Notes: generated by a model not told the origin, from the letters alone. Shown: positions 53,040 to 64,000, counted from the first letter of the stretch. The stretch: DNA of 64,000 nucleotides from Topomyia yanbarensis (GCF_030247195.1 NC_080672.1:65885771-65949770), one strand, 5' to 3'. A program made the numbers and translations.

Positions 53040-54010
53040 TATGTCAAACAGGGGAAGGAACAGTGTGTGCGTGTCTTCTCTCTTGCGTTCATTTCTGGCC
53101 ATTCTGATGTGGCCGCTGGCGCTGTTTGAATCGAACGTGCGATTGTGTTCCGTGTGGACTTATGGTGGGGTTCGCTCCTGTGCGGGATATGTTTGATTGA
53201 GCTTGATTATAACAACTAGCAGCAGACATGTTCACGGTATCCGGATAGAGGAAGATAATAAAAACAGCTGACGTTTATCATGTGCCAATTTCTGTCCAAA
53301 TGAAAACAACTTTGACGGGGAAACGAAGTTGGGAACCCGTCGAAAACGTCGATGACCGCCGCCCTAGAGCTGCGAGTGAGCCTCTGTGTGTGAGTAGGTG
53401 GAAAATAAAATTGTGTAGTGTTTAGTGTTCTATTCCATCGGACGGAACTTTTCTCGCAGCTGTTTGTTTCGAAATATACCAACCGAAGCTGAACTCGAAA
53501 TTCATCCATTACAAACTCGTTTCTGTGAATGGAATGGAGGGCTCGAAGGGCGGCGCGACGGTGATCAATGTGATAAGGGGGTAAATCATTTAGAAGATTG
53601 TTAGGTTTTTTTTCTTTACTTGCCCCAGTGTGACAAACGAAGAATGAGTACTGAAACTCGGAACGGATGAGTGAAATAGCACGAGCATGAAAAATGAACA
53701 AAAAATGCAAACAATTAGCCAGGGTGTGTACCCGAAAGGAAAAGCGATATGGATTGAAAAGTGCACGATGGTGAAAACGAAGAACTGAAAATAGCACTGT
53801 GAGGAGGTGGCTGAATGAGAAGGGAAACGGAAAGAAGTTTAATCGGGGAAAACGAACGTAGATGAGAAGTTTTTGACAGATCTCGAGGTGTACTGTGATG
53901 AATATTGCTACCCCGTGTGGGATTCTGTAGCGATGATGTTTAATGCTGTTTGGTTTATGATTCGATAAACATCTGAAGTTAGTTTGAAACTGGGGTAGAG
54001 CGATCACTAA
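53040..54010 (+). other. Possible transcribed leader or exon region, unidentified
   Basis: The segment is less AT-rich than its flanks, non-repetitive by eye, and purine-rich on the plus strand. A 265-codon frame is open on the reverse strand (54013-53216) but reads Phe/Leu/His/Ser-rich sequence without a domain, consistent with the antisense of a purine-rich leader. Whether a host transcript starts here cannot be decided from sequence alone. Confidence 0.25.
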
Positions 54011-54545
54011 CAATGCTTGAAATTGTATGATTTGGACGGTCCATTTTCTGAAACTCGTGATACTACAAGATATTTCATATTTAGTCTGTGTTAGCCGTGT
54101 GAAAGATCAGTGCATCTAAAATATTCCACATAGATAATTAATTTACACGGATCTGAGTCATAGACATTTTTAGGTAGAGAATTCAGCGACTAAACACAGA
54201 TCATACGGTGCAGTACACTTTTGTTGACATTTTAATTAAAGAGTTAATGAATTGGCAAGAAATCCGAAATCACAGATTATCACTTCTTCTAGGATGATTT
54301 GGACGGGGTTGTTTCACTTTGTCCGCCCTTCTTGTCACTTAATTAAGACATTACATTCTTTCTTGTATAGGAGCGATGAGTCCATTCTCAACTTAATTAT
54401 TTGTAGTCGTTAGTTGGTACACCGTATCATGTTTGTTTGTATCATGTAGCTTGATTTTAGTGCCGTTATTGAGGATGCTCCACGAACTTCAATAGCGTTG
54501 GTTGCAATTCGATGGTAAAATACCAAAATATCCCCAAAAACCTAA

Positions 54546-54581
54546 ACACGGTGTTCCTAAAACCGTTATTAACTAAAAAAA
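54546..54581 (+). repeat. 36-bp repeat, inverted partner at 60149-60184
   Basis: ACACGGTGTTCCTAAAACCG followed by TTATTAACTAAAAAAA is the exact reverse complement of 60149-60184. The pair is 5.6 kb apart and encloses two TIR elements. Confidence 0.8.
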
Positions 54582-54991
54582 CGCTTTTAATCCACCTAAC
54601 AGTGTGATGAGACATTTCTTATAACTCTTATCACTCTCTTCGGATATTATATCGTTTGAGAACATTTAGAACTTGATGCTTCGCGATGTTTTTGATAACA
54701 CTACATGGGATAGTGGCAGGACTCAGAGAATCGCTCAAATCAGCATAGGACAACATCAGTGCTAGAAATCTCAAATCAAATCAATAGGAAAGCGAAAAAA
54801 TGGCCCATAAAATAGACATACCAACGAATTATTGTTAATGCTCTGTTTATAAAATATCTAAATTGTGGTGGGAAAACTGAATTTTCCTAAAGGGGTTATA
54901 TATTGTACTGAGCCAAAAAAATCGAATTTTTTTTTAATCGATTTGAAGTTTATACTTTACTCAAATTTCCAACGTGACTGAGAACTAAGAA

Positions 54992-55630
54992 ATCAACGCT
55001 TTTTCTTGAAAAGGGCGATACTAGCAGTGATACCATTCAAAGAAAATCAACAGTGAATATTTCCAGACTTGGTTTTATTATATAAGAACTATTGTGTTTT
55101 TACATCCTAGATTACATGATTCAGTGATCGAAACCCAAAACTTCATAAAGTATTTGAAATTATTAAATTAAAATTTGTTTTTGCTATTGAAATTGACAAA
55201 ATGATAGTATCGCCCCTTTGGCGATTGTTTACTTTTTCGGTCCCACTTATCAGCATTGAAGTATCGCCCTTACGTTTTTTTACAATAACTACCGTATTAC
55301 ACCACCGATTTCGTCCGTGTTTTTTCAATAGCGATCATTGTTACTATTTACGGCTGGTATCAGAAAATAACGTTTCGCCTCTAAACTGCTAGCAAAAAAA
55401 GTATCGCCCTGTTTGTTTGCATGGAGCGTAGAGGGCGAAACTTTAAACAAAATAAACAAAAATACAGTTTCGCCCGTTGTATTTTTTGCTGTAGTTTAAG
55501 AAAGCAATATCGTAGAATCAAAATTTTTAGTTTAATTTGTTGCGTTTCAAAGCCCTCATTCGCATGTATGAAAAACCCTTATGTTTACATTTGTAAGTAT
55601 CGCCCTTTTCACAAAAAAGCGTTGAAATTA
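54992..55630. mobile_element. TIR element with repeated TATCGCCC motif
   Basis: ATCAACGCTTTTTCTTGAAA and AGGGCGATACT at the left mirror AGTATCGCCCTTTT and AAAAAGCGTTGAAAT at the right. Inside, TATCGCCC or TTTCGCC(C) recurs at 55208, 55262, 55371, 55402 and 55467, and inverted at 55017 and 55432. Motif arrays near both ends are typical of transposase-binding regions of non-autonomous DNA transposons. No transposase frame. Confidence 0.68.
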
Positions 55631-55639
55631 AATCGCAGC

Positions 55640-56800
55640 TTCTGATATCACGCTATCTCTGAAGTATGCGTGCATAGTTCCAAATTTTACTTTGACATCG
55701 ACTTTTTCTAAAGGTGACTTCCCAGTAGTATCCTTGATTTGAATTATTATCGCTAATCCTAATGTCAAAGAACAAAAAAACCTCTCGAAAACGAACCGTT
55801 TGGGAAAATCATCATCATTACTGGAATTTTCATTTTCACGAAACTTTTCGATAACCTTCCGTCACTTGCGTAAATGCACTGGGTGCACAGTGCTCTGAAA
55901 ATCTAGCGAAATCGTCTTAGGGCACCAGCGGGTCTAATTCAGAGCTATCTGCGCGGCGAGTTTAATCTGTAAAGAATACTAAAAATTAATTTCTATTCCA
56001 TAATTTTCAGTTCAGCAATTCGAGAGATCGTGCTCACCGCAAGCCATGAAAAATAGACTACGATGTGAAGCGATCGTCACTATTTATTTAAAATCACGGT
56101 TAAATAAAAAATTAAACTATTAAAAAATTTCAAATAGTTCATAATTTTCACAAACTTATTAGGAAAAATGTATTAATAAGCTTTCGTAATATTGTGTAGG
56201 AAAAAAGCTGAAAATTTCAGTATTTTCTCTATCTGCAACATATAAACCCTCAAGTATACCAATTAATTGGTATACGAATTGGAATAGGTTCGCCAAATTT
56301 TGGAAGAAGTCTATAAAATAACCCCTTGAAAGCTACCTAAAAATTGTTGTAGTTCGATGCAATAAAAAAATCCCCAAAAATGAAATGTATCTATTAATGT
56401 GAAACACAGTGAATAATACATACAATAAAGACCCATTTTTATCAATCTCATGGTATATTTTAGGCTGACAAAATGGGGACATTGACTAAATCGGGCAATT
56501 TTTTTTTCTTTATAATAAACTGAAGCTGTTAAAATATTCTTCCCGTCCCTTGATGTAGTCTGATAACTATTTCTGATTATGATGAACTTTTTATTTTTGC
56601 ATATTTCCATCTTCATGATAAGTAAAACATGCTCAAGAAAGAATTTACTCGAATTCAGTCTTGTTCGTCTGCTAGAGCCCATCAAACATATGTTCATATT
56701 TGGCTGATAAAATCGGGGTTTCAATGTATTATAATAGATATTCAGCATTCGAAGAAGTTTCTTGTGAACGAGTGTAGAACGACTTTGTTTCTGCTTACTT
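55640..56800. other. No gene recognised
   Basis: AT-rich. A decayed relative of the TTAA-type MITE lies near 55866-55975. The reverse open frame at 56311-56874 crosses the hAT boundary and is not a gene. Confidence 0.35.
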
Positions 56801-56805
56801 GAAGT

Positions 56806-58377
56806 CAGCGGCGTAGCCAGAAATTCGGTTTGGTGGGGGTTTGGTGAAAATCGATCATACTGTCCAAACGGCATAATTCCGAAAGTGTAATTTTTGAAGT
56901 TTTAAAATTATGCAGAATTATTTTTTCAGAAAATAGTGACAGAGTTCGTGTCTTTAGCGAAATTTTTGAGACTTTATTGTAGTCATGAATATTAACCTGA
57001 GAAAATTCACCATAAATACTTCTTGGACGATATACCGTCAAAATTATTTACTAAAGACTAAGATACTACTAAGATACTAAACCTCCGAAATTGGTGGTTT
57101 CAAAATGATGCTATCTTGACCTTAAATTACTGTTTTTAATCATTTGACCTATACATATAATTGGTCATATAACAAAAATTAAATGCTCATCAAAATCGAT
57201 CAGGAACTGCTAGAGTCGAATGGAAATCGTCATTTTTCATAAATTTCTCTCTACATTCGGAAAGTGTTATCCTCGTTATTAATCATCTTACGTTTTCGTC
57301 TCAACTCGACGCATTCCCAAAATAAAAACCTGTTTTAATCCACCTAGTAGTGCAATTGTGCTTGTCTCTGTCTGCTTTTAATTTTAAAGTAGCAACCCCT
57401 CACTGCATACCCCCCTCGGGCCGGTATAATTGAAGATTTTTAGAGTGATTGCATAACCTTTCTATATGAGAAAGGCAAAAATGTACCAAAGTCTAAAAAA
57501 GTCAATTTTTGTCAAACATCTCAATGTTTCATGCATTTTAAAGTCATTTGGCATCAAAAATACAAATTTGGTTTTGAAAATTTTTCATTTCAGTTTATAT
57601 GGGAATTTGCTGCGTGATTGCACTCTTCAACTCGTAACCCCGGAACCGGAAGTCCAATCAATAAAAAATTCAATAGCAGCCGATGGGAAGGTTGTACCTT
57701 TCATTTGAGCATAATTTTATGCAAATCGGTCCAGCCATCTCTGAGAAACAGAGGTCACATTTTTTTCCACATACACACACAGACATTTTCCGATATCGAC
57801 GAACTCAGTTGATTGGCACATGACACGGCCCTCCGGGTCGGGATTAGATTGACGAATTTTAGAGTGAATGAGAAAGACAAAAACATTTTTGGCAAATGTT
57901 GAAAGTTATGCATTTTTTTGGTGAGCAGTTCTATGTTTCATAGACATTAAATCAATTTTAACTTCGCTTCCTATTAAATAAAGACCCTTATTACAGTACA
58001 TCTCTACAAAAGCGAGCTCAATTTGAAAATAAATCTGAGGATTATGATTGATTACAGAACTCTGGAATTTTCTAATGGAATGTTTTCAGGCAGGAATTTG
58101 ACATTGATGCTATTAGACAACTGTGAAATCAAGACCAATAGATCAGTTACATATCAGGAGGACCCCATTCCGACAATTTATCAAAAGTCCTCATGATGTT
58201 TGCAACAACAGGTTATCAATGTACGGATCAGATAATTGTTATTGTAATATTGAATTAAATCAGTCTGCATCAATAAATTTTCAACTTCAATTCATTTTTT
58301 TTTTTTGGGTGCGGTGGGGGGGGGGGCGGTGGTTGTATGGTGGTCAACCCCAAAACCTTCTCTTGGCTACGCCGTTG
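56806..58377. mobile_element. 1.57-kb hAT-like non-autonomous element
   Basis: The left end CAGCGGCGTAGCCAG and the right end (complement CAACGGCGTAGCCAA) match at 13 of 15 positions. The flanks CTTGAAGT (56798-56805) and CTTGGAGT (58378-58385) agree at seven of eight positions, fitting an 8-bp hAT duplication with one later change. TTTGGTGGGGGTTTGG near the left and CCCCAAAACC near the right are mirrored. No transposase; the interior contains the GGCCC-hairpin repeats. Confidence 0.72.
57400..57890 (+). repeat. GGCCCTCCGGG-hairpin repeat, tandem arrangement
   Basis: CCCCTCGGGCCGG with TTTTTAGAGTGATTGCATAA near 57412 recurs as CGGCCCTCCGGGTCGGG with AATTTTAGAGTGAATGAGAA near 57828. Between them lie CAACTCGTAACCCCGGAACC, CGGTCCAGCCATCTCTGAGA and an ACACACACACAGACA run. 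Confidence 0.65.
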
Positions 58378-58389
58378 CTTGGAGTAATT

Positions 58390-59200
58390 TATTTCGCTTC
58401 TCATTTTCCGATATGTTTCAGATCGATCCGATGGTTATAAGTTAGAAAAATTGCAGTCAGAGGGTTCGCACAAATGAACATTTTTGCACTGATAAGTTAT
58501 CAAGTTCCTTCCAGACAACTTGGAAGTGTTCGGTGATTATTTCTAGCGGTTGTAGATACAAAAATGAAATACAAAATTCGTTTTATCGAAATACTGTTTG
58601 GCTTATTTCAATGGATTATTACTATATTGAACAATAAATAGGCGACAAAGAGTAATCCACAAACAACAAGCCATAACTTTTAAAGTATTCAAAATAGATA
58701 TTTGAAGTCTTCAGTAAAGTTATTCGCAAAAGTAAGAGCTACAAATTTGCCGAAGACATCATTTCGATATAATCACTTCCAAGAAAATTTGTGAAAATAT
58801 CTCACTCATAGGGTGATTAATCAGCAAAAGCACAATACCAGAAGAAAGGGCATATTGCCTACATTATATTCTCCGAAGATACTATTGACCTAAAATAAGC
58901 CGTTTTGGCGTTAATAATAGATTACATGTTTTTGGTCATATTTCTGGCAATGGGAAATGATAAAAATCTTTCGTCCGCATTTAATGTTTAATATCTCTTT
59001 TGATAATAGTCCGATTTCAACAATCTATAGCTTGTTCGAAAGGTATTCGTTGAAGCTATCTAAAAACATATAAATTGTTAATCTATATTGTCAATTTCGG
59101 CAGATAATTAAAAAAAACTGCGAAAAACGCCATTTTTACGCATTCAAACATTCATATCTTGGAAACTAAACATCAGAATCAAAAACAAATTAATTGCGTT
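58390..59200. other. No gene recognised
   Basis: AT-rich sequence with no supported feature; probably the degraded upstream part of the GGCCC-hairpin repeat family. Confidence 0.3.
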
Positions 59201-59209
59201 CATACTGTT

Positions 59210-59440
59210 TTTTAGTTCTTTCATTTAAATTTGGTTTGGATAAGCTCGGTTCAGCCATTGCTGAGAAACACGAATGAGAATTTGTCCGTTACATACACAC
59301 ACACACAGACACACACACACAGACATTGTCCCAAATCGTCGAGCTGAGTCGATTGGTATATAAGACTCGGCCCTCCGGGCCTCGGAAAAAATCTTGAAAG
59401 TTTGAGCGAATTCTATACATTTCTTTTATAAGAAATGTAA
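59210..59440 (+). repeat. GGCCCTCCGGGCC-hairpin repeat with CA microsatellite
   Basis: CAGCCATTGCTGAGAAACAC, an (AC)n/AGAC microsatellite at 59292-59325, CGTCGAGCTGAGTCGATTGG and the perfect hairpin GGCCCTCCGGGCC, then ATTTCTTTTATAAGAAAT. It is the same family as 57400-57890. Confidence 0.72.
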
Positions 59441-60148
59441 AAAGTGATAATACATATAATTGAGGATAATTATGTTGTCTATTGTTTGAAGTAGGCAACT
59501 CTATTTTATATTCTTCTAAATGAAAATTAACGATGAAACGTCTACTTGTTCAATAATGAAAAAATAATTAGAATCTGTCAACAAACCATTGAAATATGGC
59601 CTTTTGAAGTAAACATTCCGACTTTTATCCATTTTTTTTAATTTGCACATTATATTTAACGTTTGGTAGACAACCCTATTTTCATATTTTTTCAGTGTAC
59701 CATATAAATAACACCTTTTGTACATTATATTTATGTAATTAAATGGTCAGGTTTTCCTTTAAAAACCGCGGCACGTATAAACGATCTAAATAGTCAATGG
59801 ACAAACATGGATTCACGCTTGAAGTCTGGTATAAAACCCATCCATGACCGCATACCACATCCAAACCGTTATAAATGTCGATTCCGTCAATGAAATATTT
59901 TCAAACTTGCAGGAGATATACTTGATTACTATATCTTTCGAATGCCATGTACTAAATAAGTAGACAAAAAAAATTTGTTTATAGAGATAGGACCAAACCC
60001 GTGGGTGTTTGCTGGTAGCCTTATGAAACGTGTCATAAAACTTCAAATTGCAATTTCTCTCGAATCCCTCGATGGATCATTTTGAAATTCACTGGGAAGA
60101 TGCTTGGATACTGTATCTTTCGAATGCCGCATGGCAAATTTATGGTCA

Positions 60149-60184
60149 TTTTTTTAGTTAATAACGGTTTTAGGAACACCGTGT
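60149..60184 (-). repeat. 36-bp repeat, inverted partner of 54546-54581
   Basis: Exact reverse complement of the left copy, with no mismatch over 36 bases. The flanks do not show an obvious matching target duplication. Confidence 0.8.
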
Positions 60185-60300
60185 AAAGAAAGCTATACGA
60201 AATTACGGTAAGCTCCAAGAATGAGCAGGCTTCACGAATTTAAAAAGTTAAATAACAATTTTTTTCCTTTTTTATTTCGGCTATGTTAGTCACATTTTCT

Positions 60301-60699
60301 TTTTTACATTTTAACGACATTCAATTAGCTAGAGATTACTGGGTAGGGAAAGTTATGAAAATTAGAGCCATAGTACTCAAGTGAGAGCAAGGATGTAAAG
60401 TAAACTAGAAGTGGCTTAATTTTTGTCGGTTGTCACGGTAAAGATGGACACGCCTATCATTACCAGGGCACATGTTAGTGAACTCGGGTGATTCGTAGTT
60501 ATACTGCCTAAGCTCGACCCTCATTAACAGAAGACAAAGATTAAGCCCCCACGATAGTAAGCCTGTTCTAATGACCCTGCCACTTCTAGTTTTCCGACCT
60601 GTTTACTTCACATCCTTGCTCTCACTTGAGTACTATGGCTCTAATTTTCCTAACTTTCCCTACCCAGTAATCTAATTGAATGTTGTTAAAATGTAAAAA
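60301..60699. mobile_element. ~400-bp element with ~100-bp terminal inverted repeats
   Basis: TTTTTACATTTTAACGACAT, GATTACTGGGTAGGGAAAGT, AATTAGAGCCATAGTACTCA and AGTGAGAGCAAGGATGT are all mirrored at the right end with only a few differences. The unique middle has no open frame. Confidence 0.85.
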
Positions 60700-60829
60700 A
60701 AAAAAATAATAACTATAATAATAATAATAAAATCTGGGAAATTAACCATACTTTAAGGAAGTTTTACGAGTGTCAGCGCTACTGTGCACTTCTAAGGGAT
60801 TTTCGAAATTCACTTTGACTTAGTCTGCC

Positions 60830-61485
60830 TTTTCTCGCTTTATCGTTTACGTCCACGTATCCATCGATACTGCTCTTTCTTGATATTCACGGTCGTATAC
60901 TCTTGGTTGTTCCATGTTCTTACTAGTCGCTATTGTAGAATTGTCTTCATCGATGTTAGCTTCTTCATTGATGTTGCTGGTTATTGCTTTGGAGGCACTG
61001 GGCGCAATAGTTGTACCTGTTCATTTGGTACTGATAGTAGGTTTCAAGATACAAAATACATCAGTTATTGAATGGCTTTTTGATTGTGTTCTAGGAGCGT
61101 ATGTCGATGGTTGTTTGCTAGTGTTGATTGCAGTAGGTAGTTTGATTTTTCTTATCGGCTTCGGTGCATGGCATTTCGTAATGTGTTGTCTCATTACAGA
61201 ACTACCAGGGAAGAATTTTCCCATAGGTGCACTGCGTTGTTTATTTATAATTAATATGTTATACTACAAATGTTCTATAGCCTGAGTTAAACTTCTCAAC
61301 ATTACCAATACTCCGTTACGTACGTAGCTGTGTAGCCATATGTATCCTTGAGATTGAACTCAATTTTCACTTTTAGTAACTGTTCCACATCGTGGACTGC
61401 AGGTCTGATTTGAGTAAATCAAAATTGTAGTTTCTCGTAGTTCCGATGCTGTCATTTTCAATAATTCACTCATTCGACTACGCAA
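60830..61485 (-). pseudogene. Gag-like ORF1 block, copy 3
   Basis: Starts like copy 1 at ATGAGTGA (61477-61470 on the reverse strand). Fragments such as HITKCHAPKPIRKIKLPTAI, STYAPRTQSKSHSITDVFCI and LKPTISTK occupy the knuckle and Thr-rich region. The DNA of the tail (60840-60990) aligns with 17787-17940, including GTCGCTATTGTA and ATTGGTGGTG-type motifs. Many stops and shifts. Confidence 0.55.
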
Positions 61486-61489
61486 CCAG

Positions 61490-62280
61490 CAGTAACGATA
61501 CTATGTTGTTTGTGCAGTGGATAAGCAACAAAGTGTTACGTTGAATTATCGTCTTGCTTTCCTGATAGCTTTTTCTTTTGTACTCTACAGTATGGAAAGG
61601 TAGACTGGTTATCACACTTATATATTGGCTTTCGATATCCTTCCCGGAGGTAGAATTAGCGCATAATACATCCTTGAATATTTGATAGTAGCATATGAGT
61701 TTGACATAACGATATCAAAGTTTTAATAAATATTAGGGAGCGTAGGAGTTTTTTATTATATTTCTGAACCAAAATGGGAAGATCAAATATATTGAGATTT
61801 TGTATGTTTTAAAACACGAGCTACGTTTTAATACCCCTAAATAATAGTCCGATTAGTTTGAAATTTTCAGAGAATATTTTTTAAATATTATTTTAAAAAT
61901 TCAAAAATAGTCAAATCAAAATTTTTACTAGGTGCTTAACATTAAGTTTGACTATTCTGGTTGTTCATCCATTCATATTTGCCGACGCAAAGCGTGGTAC
62001 CAACAACGGAAACTTTGTCTAATGTTCGAATTTCGACAGCACCGGCGGCAAGTTGAGGACAATTTATCTTCTAATACCATGGTATATTTTGAATGGTAGG
62101 GATGTTTAGCTTACGCGAACAAACTTCTTGTTGGAAGAAGAGAAAACCATAGCAATTGACCATTTATTGCAAATTTAAGAGCAGCGTAGGTACATACCTT
62201 CAATTGGACAACACTCAACCAAATAATTCTAACTTCAAATTACGGCTTACGCAAACCTACAACAGACTATGTTAAAATGC
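61490..62280. other. No gene recognised
   Basis: AT-rich spacer; nothing supported. Confidence 0.3.
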
Positions 62281-62289
62281 AAATGTCCA

Positions 62290-62800
62290 CACGACTATAC
62301 CAAAAAAACGCATACACGCGACATACATAAGCTCACGCAATCATGCATGTCAATATACAAACGCTCGTTTCTTTCGCGATAATACAAACCTGGTCGCAAA
62401 CTCGGTTCTAGCGTCTAGACCCAGTCCTTTGGTTTGCCCATTCTCACAAAAAAAACTAACTCATCCACTAGCTAGACAACAAGTTTAAGGGCATCATAGC
62501 CGGAAACTCTAGCAATATGGAGAAACTCATTCTCTTCGAGCATCTGAGCCGTAAACTGAAAACTAAACACCAGGATCACGGTCATACCATTCGAAAGTCC
62601 ACGTGAATATGCCATTGAACACACGGCTATCCAAACAAATTTATACACGTAAAGTTACGTACACGTTAGCACACGTGAGAAACAAACGCCAACGCGATCA
62701 AACACGTTAACATACAAATGCTCGAGTCCTTGGCGAACAAAGCCGATCACACTTATACAATCAAGAAACGTACTACCAAACACTCGACTGGTGACCAAGT
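62290..62800 (+). repeat. CpG-rich repeat family, two diverged units
   Basis: CATACACGCGACATACATAA, TATACAAACGCTCG and TTTCGCGATAATAC at 62310-62385 recur at 62640-62735 as ACACGTAAAGTTACGTACAC, AACACGTTAACATACAAATG and CTCGAG. CACGGTCATACCATTCG links the units. Confidence 0.65.
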
Positions 62801-63156
62801 TTGTGATTTCGATGATCGGCTTGATCCCGCTTTGCCATTGCTCACATAAGACATGATAGTCTAGTCCTTTTGGTTAGGAGTGTATGAAACTCGGAAGTCC
62901 CCACCCTTGGCCCTAGCAGCCTAAAAAGGAACAAAAAAGAACAGTCTGTCCTTTTGAATTATAGACTACCAAATTCCATGGGTTGAAAGGATTAGTCGTC
63001 GAAGTCCTCGGCCGCCATTTTGAATTTGTTTCCGCCATAACGGTGTTAGGAATAGTGGCAAACATCAATTGTTGACATTTTCCTGGAATCAAACAATTCG
63101 ATATAAAACATCGTGTTCAGAAAAAAACAGGTTCGGTTTTAGTATTTTGGTTGCAG

Positions 63157-63429
63157 CTGAAAACTGGAAAATCCAACAAGCGACAATCGTATTTTCGATG
63201 GTTCTACACAAAGCCAAAAGGGAGCCGCTGTTTTCAGATTCCCGGTAGAGTCCCTTGTACACCTGTTAACAGTGTTGATGAATTCGGTCGGTATATTTTC
63301 GACCAAATCTGAAAGAATCTCCGCTTAAGCAAATTCCAAGTTCCATTAAAACTTAAGCAGTTTGAAAAATTGCTGAGAACTTTATCTGAACTTCAAAGTG
63401 TACTTTTAGGAACAGCTGGCGAAGCATAA
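63157..63429 (+). pseudogene. Unidentified ORF remnant behind an acceptor-like site
   Basis: After TTTTAGTATTTTGGTTGCAG, 91 codons are open to TAA at 63427 except for one TGA at 63310. The translation is protein-like: SNKRQSYFRWFYTKPKGSRC, FQIPGRVPCTPVNSVDEFGR, then FQVPLKLKQFEKLLRTLSEL and QSVLLGTAGEA. I do not recognise the family. It could be a decayed exon, a transposase remnant or chance; the length of open frame in this AT-rich region is suggestive. Confidence 0.3.
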
Positions 63430-63537
63430 AAACTGGCCAAAGATTACCCTATTTGATAATAAAGCAACGAAATAGGATTATTATGTTTTAGTTTGAAGTT
63501 TTGGAACACATTCTGCAATGGTTCGAAAGGTTTTTAT

Positions 63538-64000
63538 TGCATATTTCGCATACAGTCTGAGTAACGTACATTCTGTGCATGCTATAAATTTTCCATCTCA
63601 GTTGGAAACGGCGACTTTGGTTGATCGCTTGTGTTTAAAAATTTGCTTGTTTAGTACGTGATAATCATTTGACTCTGCTCCGTGCACATCTTCAAAATGC
63701 TTGTGAATCAACGCCATTCCGACTGAGAGTTTCTCGACGGCGGAATTTCTCCCTATACACCGAAGCCCGTTGTGTGATCACTTCAGCATCCAGTTTTGCC
63801 ATGATCTTCTCGAGTGTCGAGGTCGTTCACGCGACCTACTCCATCTATTCCTCGGCTGTAGAGGATAGTTCACGGAATTCCCGGTAGGTTGATTGGGCGA
63901 TTCTGGGTAAAGCGGGGAGTCCGGTATACTGGAGCCTTGGCGACCCACTTCCGGCTCATCGACGCGAACTACGTGTGATTACTCATTGTTCCTTTCATCC
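63538..64000 (-). mobile_element. R1/LOA-like element 3' region, running off the window
   Basis: Aligns with 15640-16660: ATTGCATATTTCGCATACAG, GTACATTCTGTGCATGCTAT, GATCGCTTGTGTTTAAAAAT, and at the end GGAGCCTTGGCGACCCACTT. If the arrangement matches the copy at 15.6-17.7 kb, RT sequence should follow beyond 64000 on the reverse strand. Confidence 0.5.

Noticed and set aside
53216..54013. Reverse-strand open frame of 265 codons
   Set aside because: No domain, Phe/His/Ser-rich composition expected from the antisense of a purine-rich leader, and no transposon match; treated as chance.
56311..56874. Reverse-strand open frame of 187 codons
   Set aside because: It crosses the left end of the hAT-like element and has no recognisable motif.

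Overview
The window looks like intergenic or intronic DNA from a dipteran, most likely a culicine mosquito. It is AT-rich, no host gene is complete, and it is packed with broken non-LTR retrotransposons, tRNA-derived SINEs and many miniature inverted-repeat elements. The mosquito assignment rests on remembered resemblance of the reverse transcriptase, SINE and GGCCCTCCGGGCC-repeat families, not on a search.

Layout. 1-6.66 kb is a pile of three retrotransposons: the RNase H tail of one pol gene (+), then an I-superfamily element (-) whose middle is replaced by a both-ends-truncated RTE/CFDP2-like element (+). 6.66-12.4 kb holds two degraded copies of a composite family built around a CR1-type reverse transcriptase (RT) fragment with a deletion, separated by a GC-rich promoter-like island (10.2-10.85 kb). 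15-19.4 kb is an R1/LOA-like pol (-) in which a CCHC gag-like ORF1 block sits between the endonuclease and RT pieces. 20.2-21.7 kb is a second RTE copy that has lost its RT core. 22.7-23.7 kb is another R1-like fragment. 24.4-26.3 kb has a SINE, a Harbinger-type MITE with TTA duplications and a 1.03 kb hAT-type element with a perfect 8-bp duplication.

27-32.2 kb contains the best host-gene hints: a 99-nt exon candidate at 27281 and a 5'-leader/promoter-like segment at 31.6-32.15 kb. Around them lie several MITEs, including a local inverted duplication at 30.3-31.06 kb. 33-42.5 kb has a reverse SINE, a ~112-bp tandem repeat, nested hairpin MITEs, a third composite copy with 14-bp terminal inverted repeats and AATAT duplications (36723-38808), and foldback elements. 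42.5-46.2 kb is the most complete retrotransposon, a CR1-like element with an ORF1 tail, endonuclease, RT and C-terminal region broken by two frameshifts and nonsense codons.

47-53 kb carries CpG-rich tandem repeats, a recurring CTGTCACGTTACA motif and a TIR element. 53-54 kb resembles a transcribed leader. 54.5-60.7 kb has a TATCGCCC-motif element, a 1.57 kb hAT-like element, GGCCC-hairpin repeats and a ~100-bp-TIR element. The end holds another ORF1 block, more CpG-rich repeats, an unidentified ORF remnant (63157-63429) and R1-like 3' sequence.

Nothing here forms a working pathway: every coding block large enough to judge comes from a transposable element, and apart from the edge-truncated first one all are broken. 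The most unusual features are the composite ORF1-plus-RT-fragment family that carries DNA-transposon-like ends, the swap of RT motifs for a perfect palindrome, and nested or inverted MITE structures with readable histories. Similarity statements were made by eye.
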